64,000 nt of DNA from the NCBI RefSeq assembly GCF_001748225.1, contig NZ_BDFE01000015.1, positions 186,001 through 250,000 on the forward strand. Direction: 5' to 3'. Position numbers and translations under genes: made by a program. Numbering within the stretch: position 1 is the stretch's first letter; each line of letters starts with the position of its first letter. The notes beneath the pieces were generated by a model, which saw nothing but the letters and a program-made list of their open reading frames with translations, was not told where the DNA came from and did no database searches. This document shows, piece by piece, positions 18,545-27,475 of the stretch. This DNA comes from Desulfoplanes formicivorans (GTDB lineage Bacteria; Desulfobacterota; Desulfovibrionia; Desulfovibrionales; Desulfomicrobiaceae).

Positions 18545-18552
18545 GTGAAACA
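18537..18552. promoter_or_regulatory. Near-consensus parS site over the holB start codon
   Basis: TGTTCCATGTGAAACA matches the parS consensus TGTTTCACGTGAAACA at 14 of 16 positions (differences at positions 5 and 8). The sequence lies about 9 kb from the consensus parS at parAB. Many chromosomes have several parS sites in the origin region, so this may be a secondary, weaker ParB site; it also spans the holB initiation codon. Confidence 0.45.
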
Positions 18553-18625
18553 AAATGGCGGGTTACGGTGAAAGGACGAAGAGCGTGCACAACACGCCCC
18601 TTGAACATGTGCATCCTTTCTTTCC

Positions 18626-18817
18626 TCATCTGCTCGGGGTCTTGTCAATGCAATTTTCATCCGCATGTTCCTTGCTACCAGCGTTCTGGCAGAAACGGAT
18701 GCAGAGGGGATCACACCAGGTGCCACGCCGGGCATGGCCGGAACAAACCGGGCAAGGTTTGCCAGACGGCCACCTTTCTGCCCGCACTTTCTTGTCGGGC
18801 CTTGAACAGGAAGGCAT
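18626..18817 (-). CDS. Possible small zinc-ribbon protein, 63 aa
   Basis: A minus-strand frame from ATG 18817 to TGA 18626 encodes a basic peptide with the arrangement CPVC-x9-C-x3-C-x3-C, similar in style to small YacG-like zinc-binding proteins, though the match is not close. It lies just upstream of holB on the same strand. The ribosome-binding site is poor (GGGGGAG about 13 nt upstream), and another frame (to about 18893) has a better placed site but a less convincing product. Treat as tentative. Confidence 0.4.
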   Translation of the reverse strand: MPSCSRPDKKVRAERWPSGKPCPVCSGHARRGTWCDPLCIRFCQNAGSKEHADENCIDKTPSR

Positions 18818-18984
18818 AAAAAGTTCTTGACTCCCCCGCATCCCTCGGGCATTCACAGCGCATGAATACTCCCAACCAGACTCTTTTTTCCAACGCATAT
18901 TTCTTTTTTTGGTATTATTTTGTGTTGACCTGTGGTCTGGACGGGAAGGTGTAACTTTTTATCACGCATACACATGTACCCCAA

Positions 18985-19018
18985 GGGCCGCAGGCGACAC
19001 GCCGGCGGCCCTTTTTTT
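18985..19018 (+). terminator. Leader terminator (candidate attenuator) of the aromatic operon
   Basis: GGGCCGC (18985-18991) pairs with GCGGCCC (19005-19011), with an inner GGCG/CGCC stem, followed by seven T residues (19012-19018): a textbook intrinsic terminator on the plus strand, about 60 bp before the ADH synthase start. The nearest upstream plus-strand gene ends at 14026, so the terminator most likely acts on the operon's own leader. No antiterminator or leader peptide was clearly identified; a TTGACC at 18922-18927 may be the -35 box. Confidence 0.7.
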
Positions 19019-19078
19019 CGGCCGTCGCCGTCCGCCCCGACCCGCCAACCCACCATCCGCAATTGCGGGGAGGACATC

Positions 19079-19876
19079 ATGCAGGCAGGAAAAGATCTTC
19101 GTTTGGAGCGCATCCTCAATGCCTCATCCGGAAAAACCATTCTCGTTCCCATGGATCATGGCGCCAGTCTCGGGCCCATCCCCGGACTGATTTCCCCACA
19201 CAAGGCAGTTGACAGCGTGGCCAGAGGCGGGGCCGATGCCGTACTCATGCACAAGGGACTGGTCCGTTCGGCCTATGCAGGACACGCCCGTGATCTTGCC
19301 CTGATCATCCACCTTTCCGCGTCCACGGACCTTTCCACCCGTCCCAATGCCAAACGCCTCGTGGCCACGGTGGAAGAAGCCGTCAAAATGGGTGCTGACG
19401 CCGTGTCCGTGCATGTCAACCTGGGCGACGAAACCGAATCCACCATGCTCGCGGATCTGGGCCAGGTGGCCTATGCCGCCCAGGAGTGGGGCATGCCCCT
19501 GCTGGCCATGGTATACGGACGCGGGCCCAAAATCTCCAATTCCATGGCCCCTTCGGTCGTGGCCCATTGTGCCCGGGTTGGAGAGGAGCTTGGAGCTGAT
19601 ATCGTCAAGGTCCCTTACACGGGTGATATTGATTCATTCGCCAGGGTGTGCCAAGGGTGTTCGATTCCCGTTGTCATTGCCGGCGGTCCCAAAATGGATA
19701 CCCGCGACGACATTCTGCGTATGGCCCATGATTCAGTTGCAGCCGGTGGAGCAGGGCTTTCCCTTGGGCGCAATGTCTTCCAGGATCCTGATCCCGCAAG
19801 TCTGGTCAACGCCCTTGGAGCCATTGTTCATCAGGGCCAGGGTTTGGAAAGAGCACGAACCATGCTGGCCGCCTAG
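19079..19876 (+). CDS. 2-amino-3,7-dideoxy-D-threo-hept-6-ulosonate (ADH) synthase, archaeal-type
   Basis: The 265-residue protein belongs to the DeoC/FbaB class I aldolase family. It has VPMDHGASLGPIPGL near the N-terminus, the Schiff-base region VKVPYTGD and the phosphate-binding VIAGGPK and GLSLGRNVFQ. In archaea and some sulfate reducers it replaces DAHP synthase, joining aspartate semialdehyde with a sugar phosphate product. The start at 19079 follows a GGGGAGGA site; the frame runs in further upstream through the leader terminator. DHQ synthase II follows, supporting the assignment. Confidence 0.92.
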   Translation: MQAGKDLRLERILNASSGKTILVPMDHGASLGPIPGLISPHKAVDSVARGGADAVLMHKGLVRSAYAGHARDLALIIHLSASTDLSTRPNAKRLVATVEEAVKMGADAVSVHVNLGDETESTMLADLGQVAYAAQEWGMPLLAMVYGRGPKISNSMAPSVVAHCARVGEELGADIVKVPYTGDIDSFARVCQGCSIPVVIAGGPKMDTRDDILRMAHDSVAAGGAGLSLGRNVFQDPDPASLVNALGAIVHQGQGLERARTMLAA

Positions 19877-20112
19877 ACAGGCATGCCCGGTATTCGCCAT
19901 TCATTCCAGCGGCCCCCGGCACGCCAGCATGGGCAATCCCGAGGGACAGATGATGACCTTTGCCTGCGGATTTTCGGTCATCCAGGTGACCATGCTCTGG
20001 GGATCACGCCATGAGGACGTGCGATCTTCCTGTCCTTGCCCCACCCTGCACGCGTGTTGCGCAGGAACAACCAGCCGAGCGTTTATACTGATTTTCAATA
20101 AGGATACTTTCC

Positions 20113-21084
20113 ATGCGCCGAACCATTTATTTCAAAGCCATTCCCTTTTCCCAGGACGATGTCACCCTTGCCCTGGAGTCAGGAGTTGATGCGATTATTG
20201 CCGAACCCGAACATGTTCAGGAGATCGAAGCCCTTGGCCGCGTTGCGGTCATCCCTTCGGACGCGGTCATCTTCAAGGCACTGACGTGCAAGGACGACGA
20301 AACAGATGTTGTTGCGGCCCTAACTGCACAACGTACGGTCATCCTTGAAACCGGATGGGAAATCATTCCCGTGGAAAACATTCTGGCTCAAGAGCCTGCC
20401 CTGGGCCTTGAAGTGGATTCCCTTAACGCGGCCCGCGTTGGCGCCGGCATTCTGGAAAAGGGAGTTGCGACCCTGGTTGTTGTGCCCCAGGCCATTACCC
20501 AACTTAAAGACATTGTTCGCGAAATGAAACTTTCCCAAGGCACCGTGCTTCTTGAATCCGCGGAAATCATGGCCATCACCCCGGTGGGACTCGGCCACCG
20601 CGTATGCGTGGACACCCTGTCCCTCCTTGACACCGGTCAGGGCATGCTTGTGGGCAATACCAGCGGATTTTCCTTTCTGGTCCACGCGGAAACCGAAACC
20701 AACCCGTATGTGGCTCCACGGCCGTTTCGCATCAATGCCGGCGGTGTCCATTCCTACGCCATGCTTCCCGAAGACCGCACCGCCTATCTTGAGGAACTCG
20801 CTCCAGGCCGGGAAGTGCTCATCGTGGGCGCTGACGGCAAGGCCTCCACGGCCATTGTTGGCCGTTGTAAAACGGAAATCCGCCCCATGCTCATGGTTAC
20901 CGCCCGAATGGGCGAACGAACCGGGTGCGTTTTTCTGCAAAACGCCGAAACCATACGCCTGGTTCGGGATGACGGAACACCCGTGAGCGTGGTTCTCCTG
21001 GCTCCCGGAGATCGTATTCTCTGCCATCAGGATGCAGCAGGCCGCCATTTCGGCATGCGCATCCAGGAAGACATCCGCGAATAG
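20113..21084 (+). CDS. 3-dehydroquinate synthase II (archaeal-type AroB')
   Basis: The 323-residue protein matches 3-dehydroquinate synthase II: conserved EPEHVQEIEALG, AQEPALGLEVDSL, ESAEIMAITPVGLGHRVCVDTLSL and the C-terminal NAETIRLV region are in place. It oxidatively deaminates and cyclises ADH to 3-dehydroquinate with NAD+, and is unrelated to classical AroB. An AAGGA site and a good TATACT box at about 20084 precede it, so it may have its own promoter in the 236-bp gap after ADH synthase. Confidence 0.93.
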   Translation: MRRTIYFKAIPFSQDDVTLALESGVDAIIAEPEHVQEIEALGRVAVIPSDAVIFKALTCKDDETDVVAALTAQRTVILETGWEIIPVENILAQEPALGLEVDSLNAARVGAGILEKGVATLVVVPQAITQLKDIVREMKLSQGTVLLESAEIMAITPVGLGHRVCVDTLSLLDTGQGMLVGNTSGFSFLVHAETETNPYVAPRPFRINAGGVHSYAMLPEDRTAYLEELAPGREVLIVGADGKASTAIVGRCKTEIRPMLMVTARMGERTGCVFLQNAETIRLVRDDGTPVSVVLLAPGDRILCHQDAAGRHFGMRIQEDIRE

Positions 21085-21092
21085 GGGGGGGC

Positions 21093-22166
21093 ATGAACGA
21101 ACCTTTTGGCAAGCTCAGACACCAGATCGACGAGGTCGATTCCCAACTGCTCCAGCTTTTGAACAAGCGGGCCGCCCTCAGTCTCGAGGTGGGAACCATC
21201 AAGGCCAAAGGCAAATTTCCCATTCTCAATCCCAAACGGGAAAAGGACCTTGTCCTCAATCTGGAACGCCTTAATACCGGTCCCCTGCCCAACGAACATC
21301 TGCGCCGCATCTATCGGGAGATCATGTCCTCGTCCCGCCGGCTCCAGGCCCCCCTTACCGTGGCCTATCTTGGTCCCAAGGGAACCTTTTCCTATTATGC
21401 CGGGGTGGAGGCGCTGGGATCAAGTCTTGATTACATTCCCCAGCGTGATCTGGAATCCGTGTTCCAGGCGGTTGCCTTTGGCAAGACCCGCCTTGGAATC
21501 GTGCCTTTTGAAAATTCCCTCAACGGCGGAGTAGGGCAGAGCATGGATCTTTTTCTGCGCTATGACGTTTCCATCCAGGCGGAAACCTATTCGCGCATCA
21601 GCCATTGTCTGCACGGCAGGACCCAGGATCTTGAAAGCGTCTCCCATATATTTTCCCATCCCCAGGCACTGGCCCAATGTACCCGGTGGCTCAGGAATAC
21701 CGTTCCCCAGGCAGAACTCGTGCCCACGGTGAGTACGGGAGCTGCCGTGGAATTGGCTCTCCAACATCCGGGAGGAGCTGTCATCGGCCATGTCACGCTG
21801 GGTTCGGGAGCAACCCTGCGCTGTCTGGCCCAGGATATCCAGGACGAACCCGACAACTGGACGCGCTTTCTCATTCTCACCCGGCAACCCTATGCCGGTG
21901 AAGCCAGAGACAAAACATCCCTTTTGCTCACCCTTCCCGACAAACCCGGAGCTCTGCAGCGCGTTTTGACCATTTTTTCCGAGGCACACATCAATATGAC
22001 CAAACTGGAATCAAGACCCCTTCGTTTTGAAAAATGGAAGTACGCTTTTTTTATTGATGTCCAGGCTGATCTGAGTGTTCCTGACGCACAGCCCGTCATG
22101 GACAGGCTTCGGGATCAATCCCAGTCATTGCGTGTTCTTGGCAGCTACACCACGTGGTCCGCATGA
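21093..22166 (+). CDS. pheA: Bifunctional chorismate mutase / prephenate dehydratase
   Basis: The 357-residue protein (P-protein) has an AroQ-type chorismate mutase domain (about 1-85, with LRHQIDEVDSQLLQLLNKRA), a prephenate dehydratase domain (about 90-270, including the PFENSLNGGV motif) and a C-terminal ACT domain (ESRPL motif) for phenylalanine feedback. It converts chorismate to phenylpyruvate. It begins 8 bp after the DHQ synthase stop after a run of eight G's that can serve as ribosome-binding site, so the two are co-translated. Confidence 0.96.
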   Translation: MNEPFGKLRHQIDEVDSQLLQLLNKRAALSLEVGTIKAKGKFPILNPKREKDLVLNLERLNTGPLPNEHLRRIYREIMSSSRRLQAPLTVAYLGPKGTFSYYAGVEALGSSLDYIPQRDLESVFQAVAFGKTRLGIVPFENSLNGGVGQSMDLFLRYDVSIQAETYSRISHCLHGRTQDLESVSHIFSHPQALAQCTRWLRNTVPQAELVPTVSTGAAVELALQHPGGAVIGHVTLGSGATLRCLAQDIQDEPDNWTRFLILTRQPYAGEARDKTSLLLTLPDKPGALQRVLTIFSEAHINMTKLESRPLRFEKWKYAFFIDVQADLSVPDAQPVMDRLRDQSQSLRVLGSYTTWSA

Positions 22167-22208
22167 TATGCCGGGCTCTTTCCCTTCATCCTTAACCCCC
22201 TGACCATC

Positions 22209-23537
22209 ATGCAAACCATTTCCATTACCGCTCCCGCGTCCAAATCCCTGTCCCATCGAGCCCTTATCTGCGCTGCCTTGTCAACATCCGAGGCCGTGGT
22301 CGAAAATGTCCTGGCCAGTGACGATCTGGCCCGAACCCGGGAAGGACTTGCCGCTTTGGGCGCGCGGTTTCGCCTTTCCCACAACGCCATGCATGTTCAG
22401 GGCGTGCCCACCCGTCACCTTCCAGACGATACGGTTGATCTCTTTGTGGGTGAATCCGGGACCACATGCCGACTCCTTGCCGGAGTGCTTGCCGCTTTTG
22501 CCGGCACATTCCGCATGCATGGAGCAGGGCGGATGCATGATCGCCCCATGACCGCGCTGATCCAAGCCCTTTCCCAGTGGGGGGTGTCCTTTACCTTTGA
22601 AGACAAGCAGGGATTTCTCCCTCTTATCGCCCGCAGCCCCGGCACCCTGGGCGATACCATTGCCATTGATATTTCCGAAAGCAGTCAGTTCTTGTCCGCC
22701 TTGCTTCTTGCGGCTCCATGTGCCCCAACCTCCGTGACCATCAGTCTTGCCGGGACCAAGGTGGTCTCCTGGCCGTATGTGGCCCTTACTCTTCAGGTCA
22801 TGGAAGATTTCGGAGTTCATGTTGATGTCCAGACCAAAACGGGCAATCTGTGGGAATCTGTGGACTGGCGATCCCTCAGGGCCGTCTCCCCTGAATCCGT
22901 TCGCTTTCGGGTTAAACCGCAGCAATATGTCATGGACCAGAACTATCATGTTGAAGGGGACTGGAGCAATGCGTCCTATTTTCTGGCTGCCGGAGCTGTA
23001 GGCTCCCTGCCTGTTCGTGTTCACGGCATTCGTCCCGATTCCATGCAGGGGGACCGGGCCATTCTCGACATCCTCCAAACCATGGGGGCAGCATCCGTGT
23101 GGGATGCACACGGATGCACGGTCTTTCCCTCACGCCTGACCGGCACACGGGTGGATATGTCTTTCTGCCCGGATATCGTTCCCACCGTGGCCACGGCAGC
23201 CTGTTTTGCAACCGGTCCCACCGAAATTCGGGGTGTGGCTCACTTGCGATTCAAGGAAAGCGATCGCCTGCAGGCCGTTGCCTCCCAGCTGCGTTTGGCA
23301 GGGCAGGACGTGACCATTCTGGACGACGGCCTGATTATTCATCCCAGGCCCATGCAAGCCGGAGACATGCTCTCCCTTGCAAGCTTCAGCGATCACCGCA
23401 TTGCCATGAGTCTGAGTCTTCTTGAATGCAGCGGGCGCAGGATTGTCTTTGATGACCCCGAATGCGTCTCCAAATCCTTTCCCGATTTCTGGGATCTCTG
23501 GGCCCGTATTCCCAAGGGGCACGTTGCATCTTCGTGA
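22209..23537 (+). CDS. aroA: 3-phosphoshikimate 1-carboxyvinyltransferase (EPSP synthase)
   Basis: The 442-residue protein carries the EPSP synthase hallmarks: SKSLSHRALICAAL, the GESGTTCRLLAG loop, RPMTALIQAL and the later RFKESDRLQAVASQLR and FSDHRIAMSLSLL segments. It joins shikimate-3-phosphate and PEP. In the class I inhibitor loop the usual NAGTAxR is SGTTCR here. It follows pheA by 42 bp. The ATG at 22209 lacks an obvious ribosome-binding site. Confidence 0.96.
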   Translation: MQTISITAPASKSLSHRALICAALSTSEAVVENVLASDDLARTREGLAALGARFRLSHNAMHVQGVPTRHLPDDTVDLFVGESGTTCRLLAGVLAAFAGTFRMHGAGRMHDRPMTALIQALSQWGVSFTFEDKQGFLPLIARSPGTLGDTIAIDISESSQFLSALLLAAPCAPTSVTISLAGTKVVSWPYVALTLQVMEDFGVHVDVQTKTGNLWESVDWRSLRAVSPESVRFRVKPQQYVMDQNYHVEGDWSNASYFLAAGAVGSLPVRVHGIRPDSMQGDRAILDILQTMGAASVWDAHGCTVFPSRLTGTRVDMSFCPDIVPTVATAACFATGPTEIRGVAHLRFKESDRLQAVASQLRLAGQDVTILDDGLIIHPRPMQAGDMLSLASFSDHRIAMSLSLLECSGRRIVFDDPECVSKSFPDFWDLWARIPKGHVASS

Positions 23538-23759
23538 TGCCTTTGCGCAGCGCTTTATTATGAGGCCGCGACCTCTCGGTTCTTGCCACAGGAACTCGAC
23601 AGCGGCCGGGGATGGCTGGCACCTGCGCGTTGCACGGAGCAAAAGTCATGATCACGACAGCACCTTTCCTTGGCAGCCTGACCGTCCCCAACCTGACATG
23701 GTTTGTCAGGAAATCCTTGCAAACCCATTATCATGCTGCTTGATAAGGCAGGATACCCA

Positions 23760-24509
23760 ATGATTTCACCATTTTTGCAAAAAGTGGCCATTTTCGGATC
23801 TCGCGGCAACATGGGCGGTTTTTTCATGGACCGGTTCCTGAACATTGGTCTGGATGTCTATGGATTTGATCTGCCCATGGACATCAACCTCCTTTGCCGG
23901 GTCATCCCCACGGTGGACCTGGTGCTCCTGGCCGTACCCATTCCGGCCATGGATGCGTGTCTGGCCGCAATTTCCCGCCTTTTGAAGCCGACCACCATTT
24001 TGGCTGATCTTTGTTCCGTAAAAACATTGCCCGTAAAAAAAATGCTTCAGGCCTTTTCCGGACCTGTTGTCGGCACCCATCCCCTGTTCGGACCGCAGCC
24101 GCGTGACGAGGAGCTGCGCATGGCCATCTGCCCGGCTCGAGACCCCCTTGCTGCCGAACGACTGGAAGAGGTTTGTGCCATGTGTTCCCTGACCACCTTT
24201 CGAACCGACCCCACCCGTCACGACAAGGCCATGGCCTTTATTCAGGGGCTCAATTACGTGGGAACTCTGGCCTACTTCTGCGCCCAAGACCAGGAGGACG
24301 GCCTCAGGCAATTCATTACCCCATCCTTTGCCCGACGCATGGAAGCGGCCCGGAAAATGGTGGTCCAGGACGGCCCTTTGTTCGCAGCCCTGTGCGACAA
24401 CAATCCCTTCATGGCAGCGGCCATCCGCAAACATCTGAAGATGCTTGGCCTGGCCGCTGCCGGGGATTACGAACTTCTCCGGGACAAGGCTCTTCACTGG
24501 TGGCAATAA
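23760..24509 (+). CDS. Prephenate dehydrogenase-like protein (TyrA family)
   Basis: The 249-residue protein starts with an NAD(P)-binding Rossmann motif VAIFGSRGNMGGFF and continues with ADLCSVKTLPV and GTHPLFGP, the pattern of TyrA-type prephenate dehydrogenases, but is shorter than many. It would make 4-hydroxyphenylpyruvate for tyrosine. An ATG at 23733 and TTG at 23703 are in frame upstream; 23760 is preferred because GGCAGGA sits at good spacing. It comes after aroA with a 222-bp gap in which I see nothing else. Confidence 0.85.
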   Translation: MISPFLQKVAIFGSRGNMGGFFMDRFLNIGLDVYGFDLPMDINLLCRVIPTVDLVLLAVPIPAMDACLAAISRLLKPTTILADLCSVKTLPVKKMLQAFSGPVVGTHPLFGPQPRDEELRMAICPARDPLAAERLEEVCAMCSLTTFRTDPTRHDKAMAFIQGLNYVGTLAYFCAQDQEDGLRQFITPSFARRMEAARKMVVQDGPLFAALCDNNPFMAAAIRKHLKMLGLAAAGDYELLRDKALHWWQ

Positions 24510-24642
24510 TCTGCTGGCCATTATCTACAAAATTGTCTATTTGTGCATCTTCATGTTCAACCGTACATCACGGTCGCGTTCGAATCCATGTCATGAACCC
24601 ATGACGCATGTTTTTGCCACCTCTTTGCCAGGAGAAAGCATT

Positions 24643-25995
24643 ATGGAAGAATATCCCATTTTCAACTGCAAGACCTCGGATGATGTCATCAAGGCCGTTC
24701 AGGACTATCACATTTCCTTTGTCCAGTTCTGGTTTGTGGATGTTCTGGGAACCCTCAAGAGTTTTCAGGTCACTCCCAGTGAGCTCGAGGCCGCCTTTGA
24801 AGAGGGGATGGGTTTTGATGGTTCATCCATTGAGGGATTCTGCCGTATCCATGAAAGCGACATGATCGCCTTTCCTGACGCCTCCTCGTTTCAGATGGTT
24901 TCCTGGCGTCCCACGGAACGACCTGTTGCCCGGATGTTTTGCGATATCGTCAAACCGGACGGCACACCCTATGAAGGGGACAGCCGCTACGCCCTGAAAC
25001 GCATGCTCGCACGGGCTGCGGAAAAGGGATACACCATGTATGTCGGTCCCGAGCTTGAATTTTTTCTCTTTGAAAACGACCGTGAACCGTCCTACACCGA
25101 TCTGGGCGGCTATTTTGATGCGCCTCCCCTGGATCTTGGCAATGACATTCGCCGGGATATCATTTTTTCTCTCAAACGCATGGGCATCAAGGTCGAATAC
25201 TCCCATCACGAGGTTGCTCCCAGCCAGCACGAGATTGACTTGCGTTACGACGAGGCCCTGAAAATGGCCGACACGGCCATTACCTACAAGGTCATTGTCA
25301 AGGAAGTGGCCCGCAAGCATGGATGTTACGCCACGTTCATGCCCAAACCCGTGTTCGGGGAGAACGGTTCAGGCATGCATGTGCATCAGTCCCTGTTCAA
25401 AAACGGTCGTAACATTTTTTTCGACGCTCATGACAAGGACGGATACAGCCTGAGCGCCGAAGGCAAATCCTATATTGCCGGCATTCTCAAGCATGCCAAG
25501 GAACTTACGGCCATCTGCAACCAGTGGGTCAACTCCTACAAACGCCTCGTTCCAGGCTATGAGGCCCCGGTGTATATTGCCTGGGCGCGGCGCAACCGCT
25601 CCTCCCTGGTGCGCGTACCCATGTACAAACCCGGCAAGGAAGCGGCCACCCGCATTGAACTCCGCTCCCCTGATCCGGCGTGCAATTCCTACCTGGCCTA
25701 TGCGTCCATGCTCGCTGCCGGGCTCAAGGGCATGGAAGAGAACTATATCCTTGAACCGCCAGTGGAAGAAGACATCTTCAGGATGGACAATGCCGAGCGC
25801 ACGGCCAAGGGAATCGACAACCTCCCCGGTAGCCTTATCGAGGCAGTCCATTGCCTTGAAAAAAGCGAAGTTATACGCGAAGCTCTGGGTGAGCACATCT
25901 TCAACAAATTCATCGATAATAAAAAGGTTGAATGGGATGATTACCGTACCCAGATCACGGACTATGAAATCAAGAAGTATTTTCCCCTGCTGTAG
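24643..25995 (+). CDS. glnA: Glutamine synthetase, type I (alpha subgroup-like)
   Basis: The 450-residue enzyme has the GSI beta-grasp segment (GFDGSSIEGF), the catalytic GPELEFFLF, MPKPVFGENGSGMHVHQSL and ARRNRSSLVRVP, and the C-terminal RIELRSPDPACN. It makes glutamine from glutamate, NH4+ and ATP. The region that carries the adenylylated Tyr in GlnE-controlled enzymes reads GIDNLPGSL, without Tyr, pointing to feedback or protein control rather than adenylylation. The start at 24643 follows AGGAGA; upstream extension lacks GS similarity. Confidence 0.96.
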   Translation: MEEYPIFNCKTSDDVIKAVQDYHISFVQFWFVDVLGTLKSFQVTPSELEAAFEEGMGFDGSSIEGFCRIHESDMIAFPDASSFQMVSWRPTERPVARMFCDIVKPDGTPYEGDSRYALKRMLARAAEKGYTMYVGPELEFFLFENDREPSYTDLGGYFDAPPLDLGNDIRRDIIFSLKRMGIKVEYSHHEVAPSQHEIDLRYDEALKMADTAITYKVIVKEVARKHGCYATFMPKPVFGENGSGMHVHQSLFKNGRNIFFDAHDKDGYSLSAEGKSYIAGILKHAKELTAICNQWVNSYKRLVPGYEAPVYIAWARRNRSSLVRVPMYKPGKEAATRIELRSPDPACNSYLAYASMLAAGLKGMEENYILEPPVEEDIFRMDNAERTAKGIDNLPGSLIEAVHCLEKSEVIREALGEHIFNKFIDNKKVEWDDYRTQITDYEIKKYFPLL

Positions 25996-26015
25996 CAGCC
26001 TTTGATCGCTGTCCA

Positions 26016-26054
26016 TGCCAAAAGCCCGGAGGCCGTGCCTTCGGGCTTTTGGCA
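26016..26054. terminator. Bidirectional-type intrinsic terminator after glnA
   Basis: An 18-bp stem (26016-26033 with 26037-26054, one G-T pair) with a 3-nt loop lies 20 bp past the glnA stop. The arm contains a CTTTT tract rather than a separate T-run. It separates glnA from the epimerase gene. Confidence 0.75.
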
Positions 26055-26131
26055 TTCTTGACCCGGGCAGGGTTTCGTGCTTGTAACCCGCCAGGAAGAA
26101 CTCGTTTATCCTCTACACGTCAGGAGACTTT

Positions 26132-27142
26132 ATGAACATATTGGTCACGGGTGCAGCCGGATTTATCGGCTTTCATCTTTGCAAACGCTTTTTGGACATG
26201 GGCCACACGGTCACGGGCATTGACAATTTGAATGATTATTACTCCGTACAGCTCAAGAAGGATCGCCTGGCCCTGCTCCAGGGCCGAGACGGGTTCACCT
26301 TTCTCAAACTGGATCTGGCCGACCGGGAGGGGATGCAGCAGCTTTTTGCCTCCAACGCTTTCACCCATGTGGTCAACCTGGCGGCCCAGGCAGGTGTCCG
26401 GTACAGCATCCAGAACCCCCTGTCCTATGTTGACAGCAACCTGCTGGGCTTTGCCAATGTTCTTGAAGGGTGCCGGCACACCAGGGTGCAACACCTCGTA
26501 TTCGCCTCGTCCAGCTCGGTTTACGGCCTGAACGCATCCATGCCGTTTTCCGTTCACGACAATGTCGACCACCCCATCAGCCTGTATGCGGCCAGCAAAA
26601 AATCCAACGAGCTCATGGCCCACAGTTACAGCTATCTCTACAACCTTCCCTGTACAGGACTCCGCTTTTTCACCGTGTATGGCCCCTGGGGTCGGCCCGA
26701 CATGGCCCTGTTCTTGTTTACCAAGGCCATTCTCGACCAGAAGCCCATGCAGGTTTTCAATCAGGGCAAAATGAAACGGGACTTTACGTATATTGACGAT
26801 ATCATCGAAGGTGTGGTCCGCGTGACAGAGCGCGCCCCCAAGCCCAATCCCCATTGGGATGCCAAGGCCCCGGATCCGGGTTCGGCCCCCTGCCCCTACA
26901 AAATCTACAATATCGGCAACAACAATACCGTTGAACTCGGCCGTTTCATCCAGGTTATCGAGGAGCAGCTGGGACGCAAGGGGATCAAGGAGATGCTTCC
27001 CATGCAGCCGGGCGACGTTGAGGCCACCTATGCCAACGTGGATGACCTCATTCACGACACGGGATTCAAACCCCAAACCCCCATTGAAGAGGGTATTGGT
27101 CAATTCATTGCCTGGTACAAGGAATACTACCACATCAGTTGA
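26132..27142 (+). CDS. NAD-dependent epimerase, UDP-glucuronate 4-epimerase-like
   Basis: The 336-residue extended SDR opens with MNILVTGAAGFIGFHL (NAD-binding GxxGxxG), has the SSSSVYG segment and catalytic YAASKKSNE (Tyr and Lys), and FFTVYGPWGRPDMAL, which is characteristic of the UDP-glucuronate/UDP-galacturonate epimerase group. It probably makes UDP-galacturonate for LPS or capsule. It has its own AGGAG site and lies alone between the glnA terminator and parS. Confidence 0.9.
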   Translation: MNILVTGAAGFIGFHLCKRFLDMGHTVTGIDNLNDYYSVQLKKDRLALLQGRDGFTFLKLDLADREGMQQLFASNAFTHVVNLAAQAGVRYSIQNPLSYVDSNLLGFANVLEGCRHTRVQHLVFASSSSVYGLNASMPFSVHDNVDHPISLYAASKKSNELMAHSYSYLYNLPCTGLRFFTVYGPWGRPDMALFLFTKAILDQKPMQVFNQGKMKRDFTYIDDIIEGVVRVTERAPKPNPHWDAKAPDPGSAPCPYKIYNIGNNNTVELGRFIQVIEEQLGRKGIKEMLPMQPGDVEATYANVDDLIHDTGFKPQTPIEEGIGQFIAWYKEYYHIS

Positions 27143-27475
27143 AGCAACCTGATTCCTGAGCGGGCATGCCCTGGCAGCCCGCTCACACCTCCATTGATCG
27201 CCACCACAACATCTTTTCACCTCTGCCCATTACCCTTGAGCACCCCGTGCTGGGCGTGTGTGACACACTCCAGCTGAGAAAACCTTGCCAACAGCGCCTT
27301 GCGGAAAGGGCATCCATCCCAAGCCCAAGACGTCACGAATCCAGCGCAAGAGCCTGCATTGCCTGCGGGTCCCCACCTCCCGCCGCACACAGAATCCACC
27401 GTGGTTTTGATGCCTTTTCCATTGACACCGAATCATTGATCCCAGTATACACCGTGACGAATGGCCGTCACTTCA
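27143..27475. other. Non-coding region before parS
   Basis: The 333 bp between the epimerase stop and parS hold no convincing gene: short frames on both strands lack ribosome-binding sites and recognisable products. The parA promoter presumably lies in the last part. No terminator hairpin with a T-run was found. Confidence 0.5.

Noticed and set aside
18711-18893. Minus-strand 50-60 codon frame with a GGGAG site
   Set aside because: The product lacks any recognisable pattern, and it overlaps the Cys-rich frame at 18626-18817; neither could be confirmed and only the latter is listed as tentative.
27143-27475. Pseudogene or gidB/rsmG remnant before parA
   Set aside because: Six-frame reading shows no recognisable fragment of RsmG, MnmG or another par-neighbour gene.
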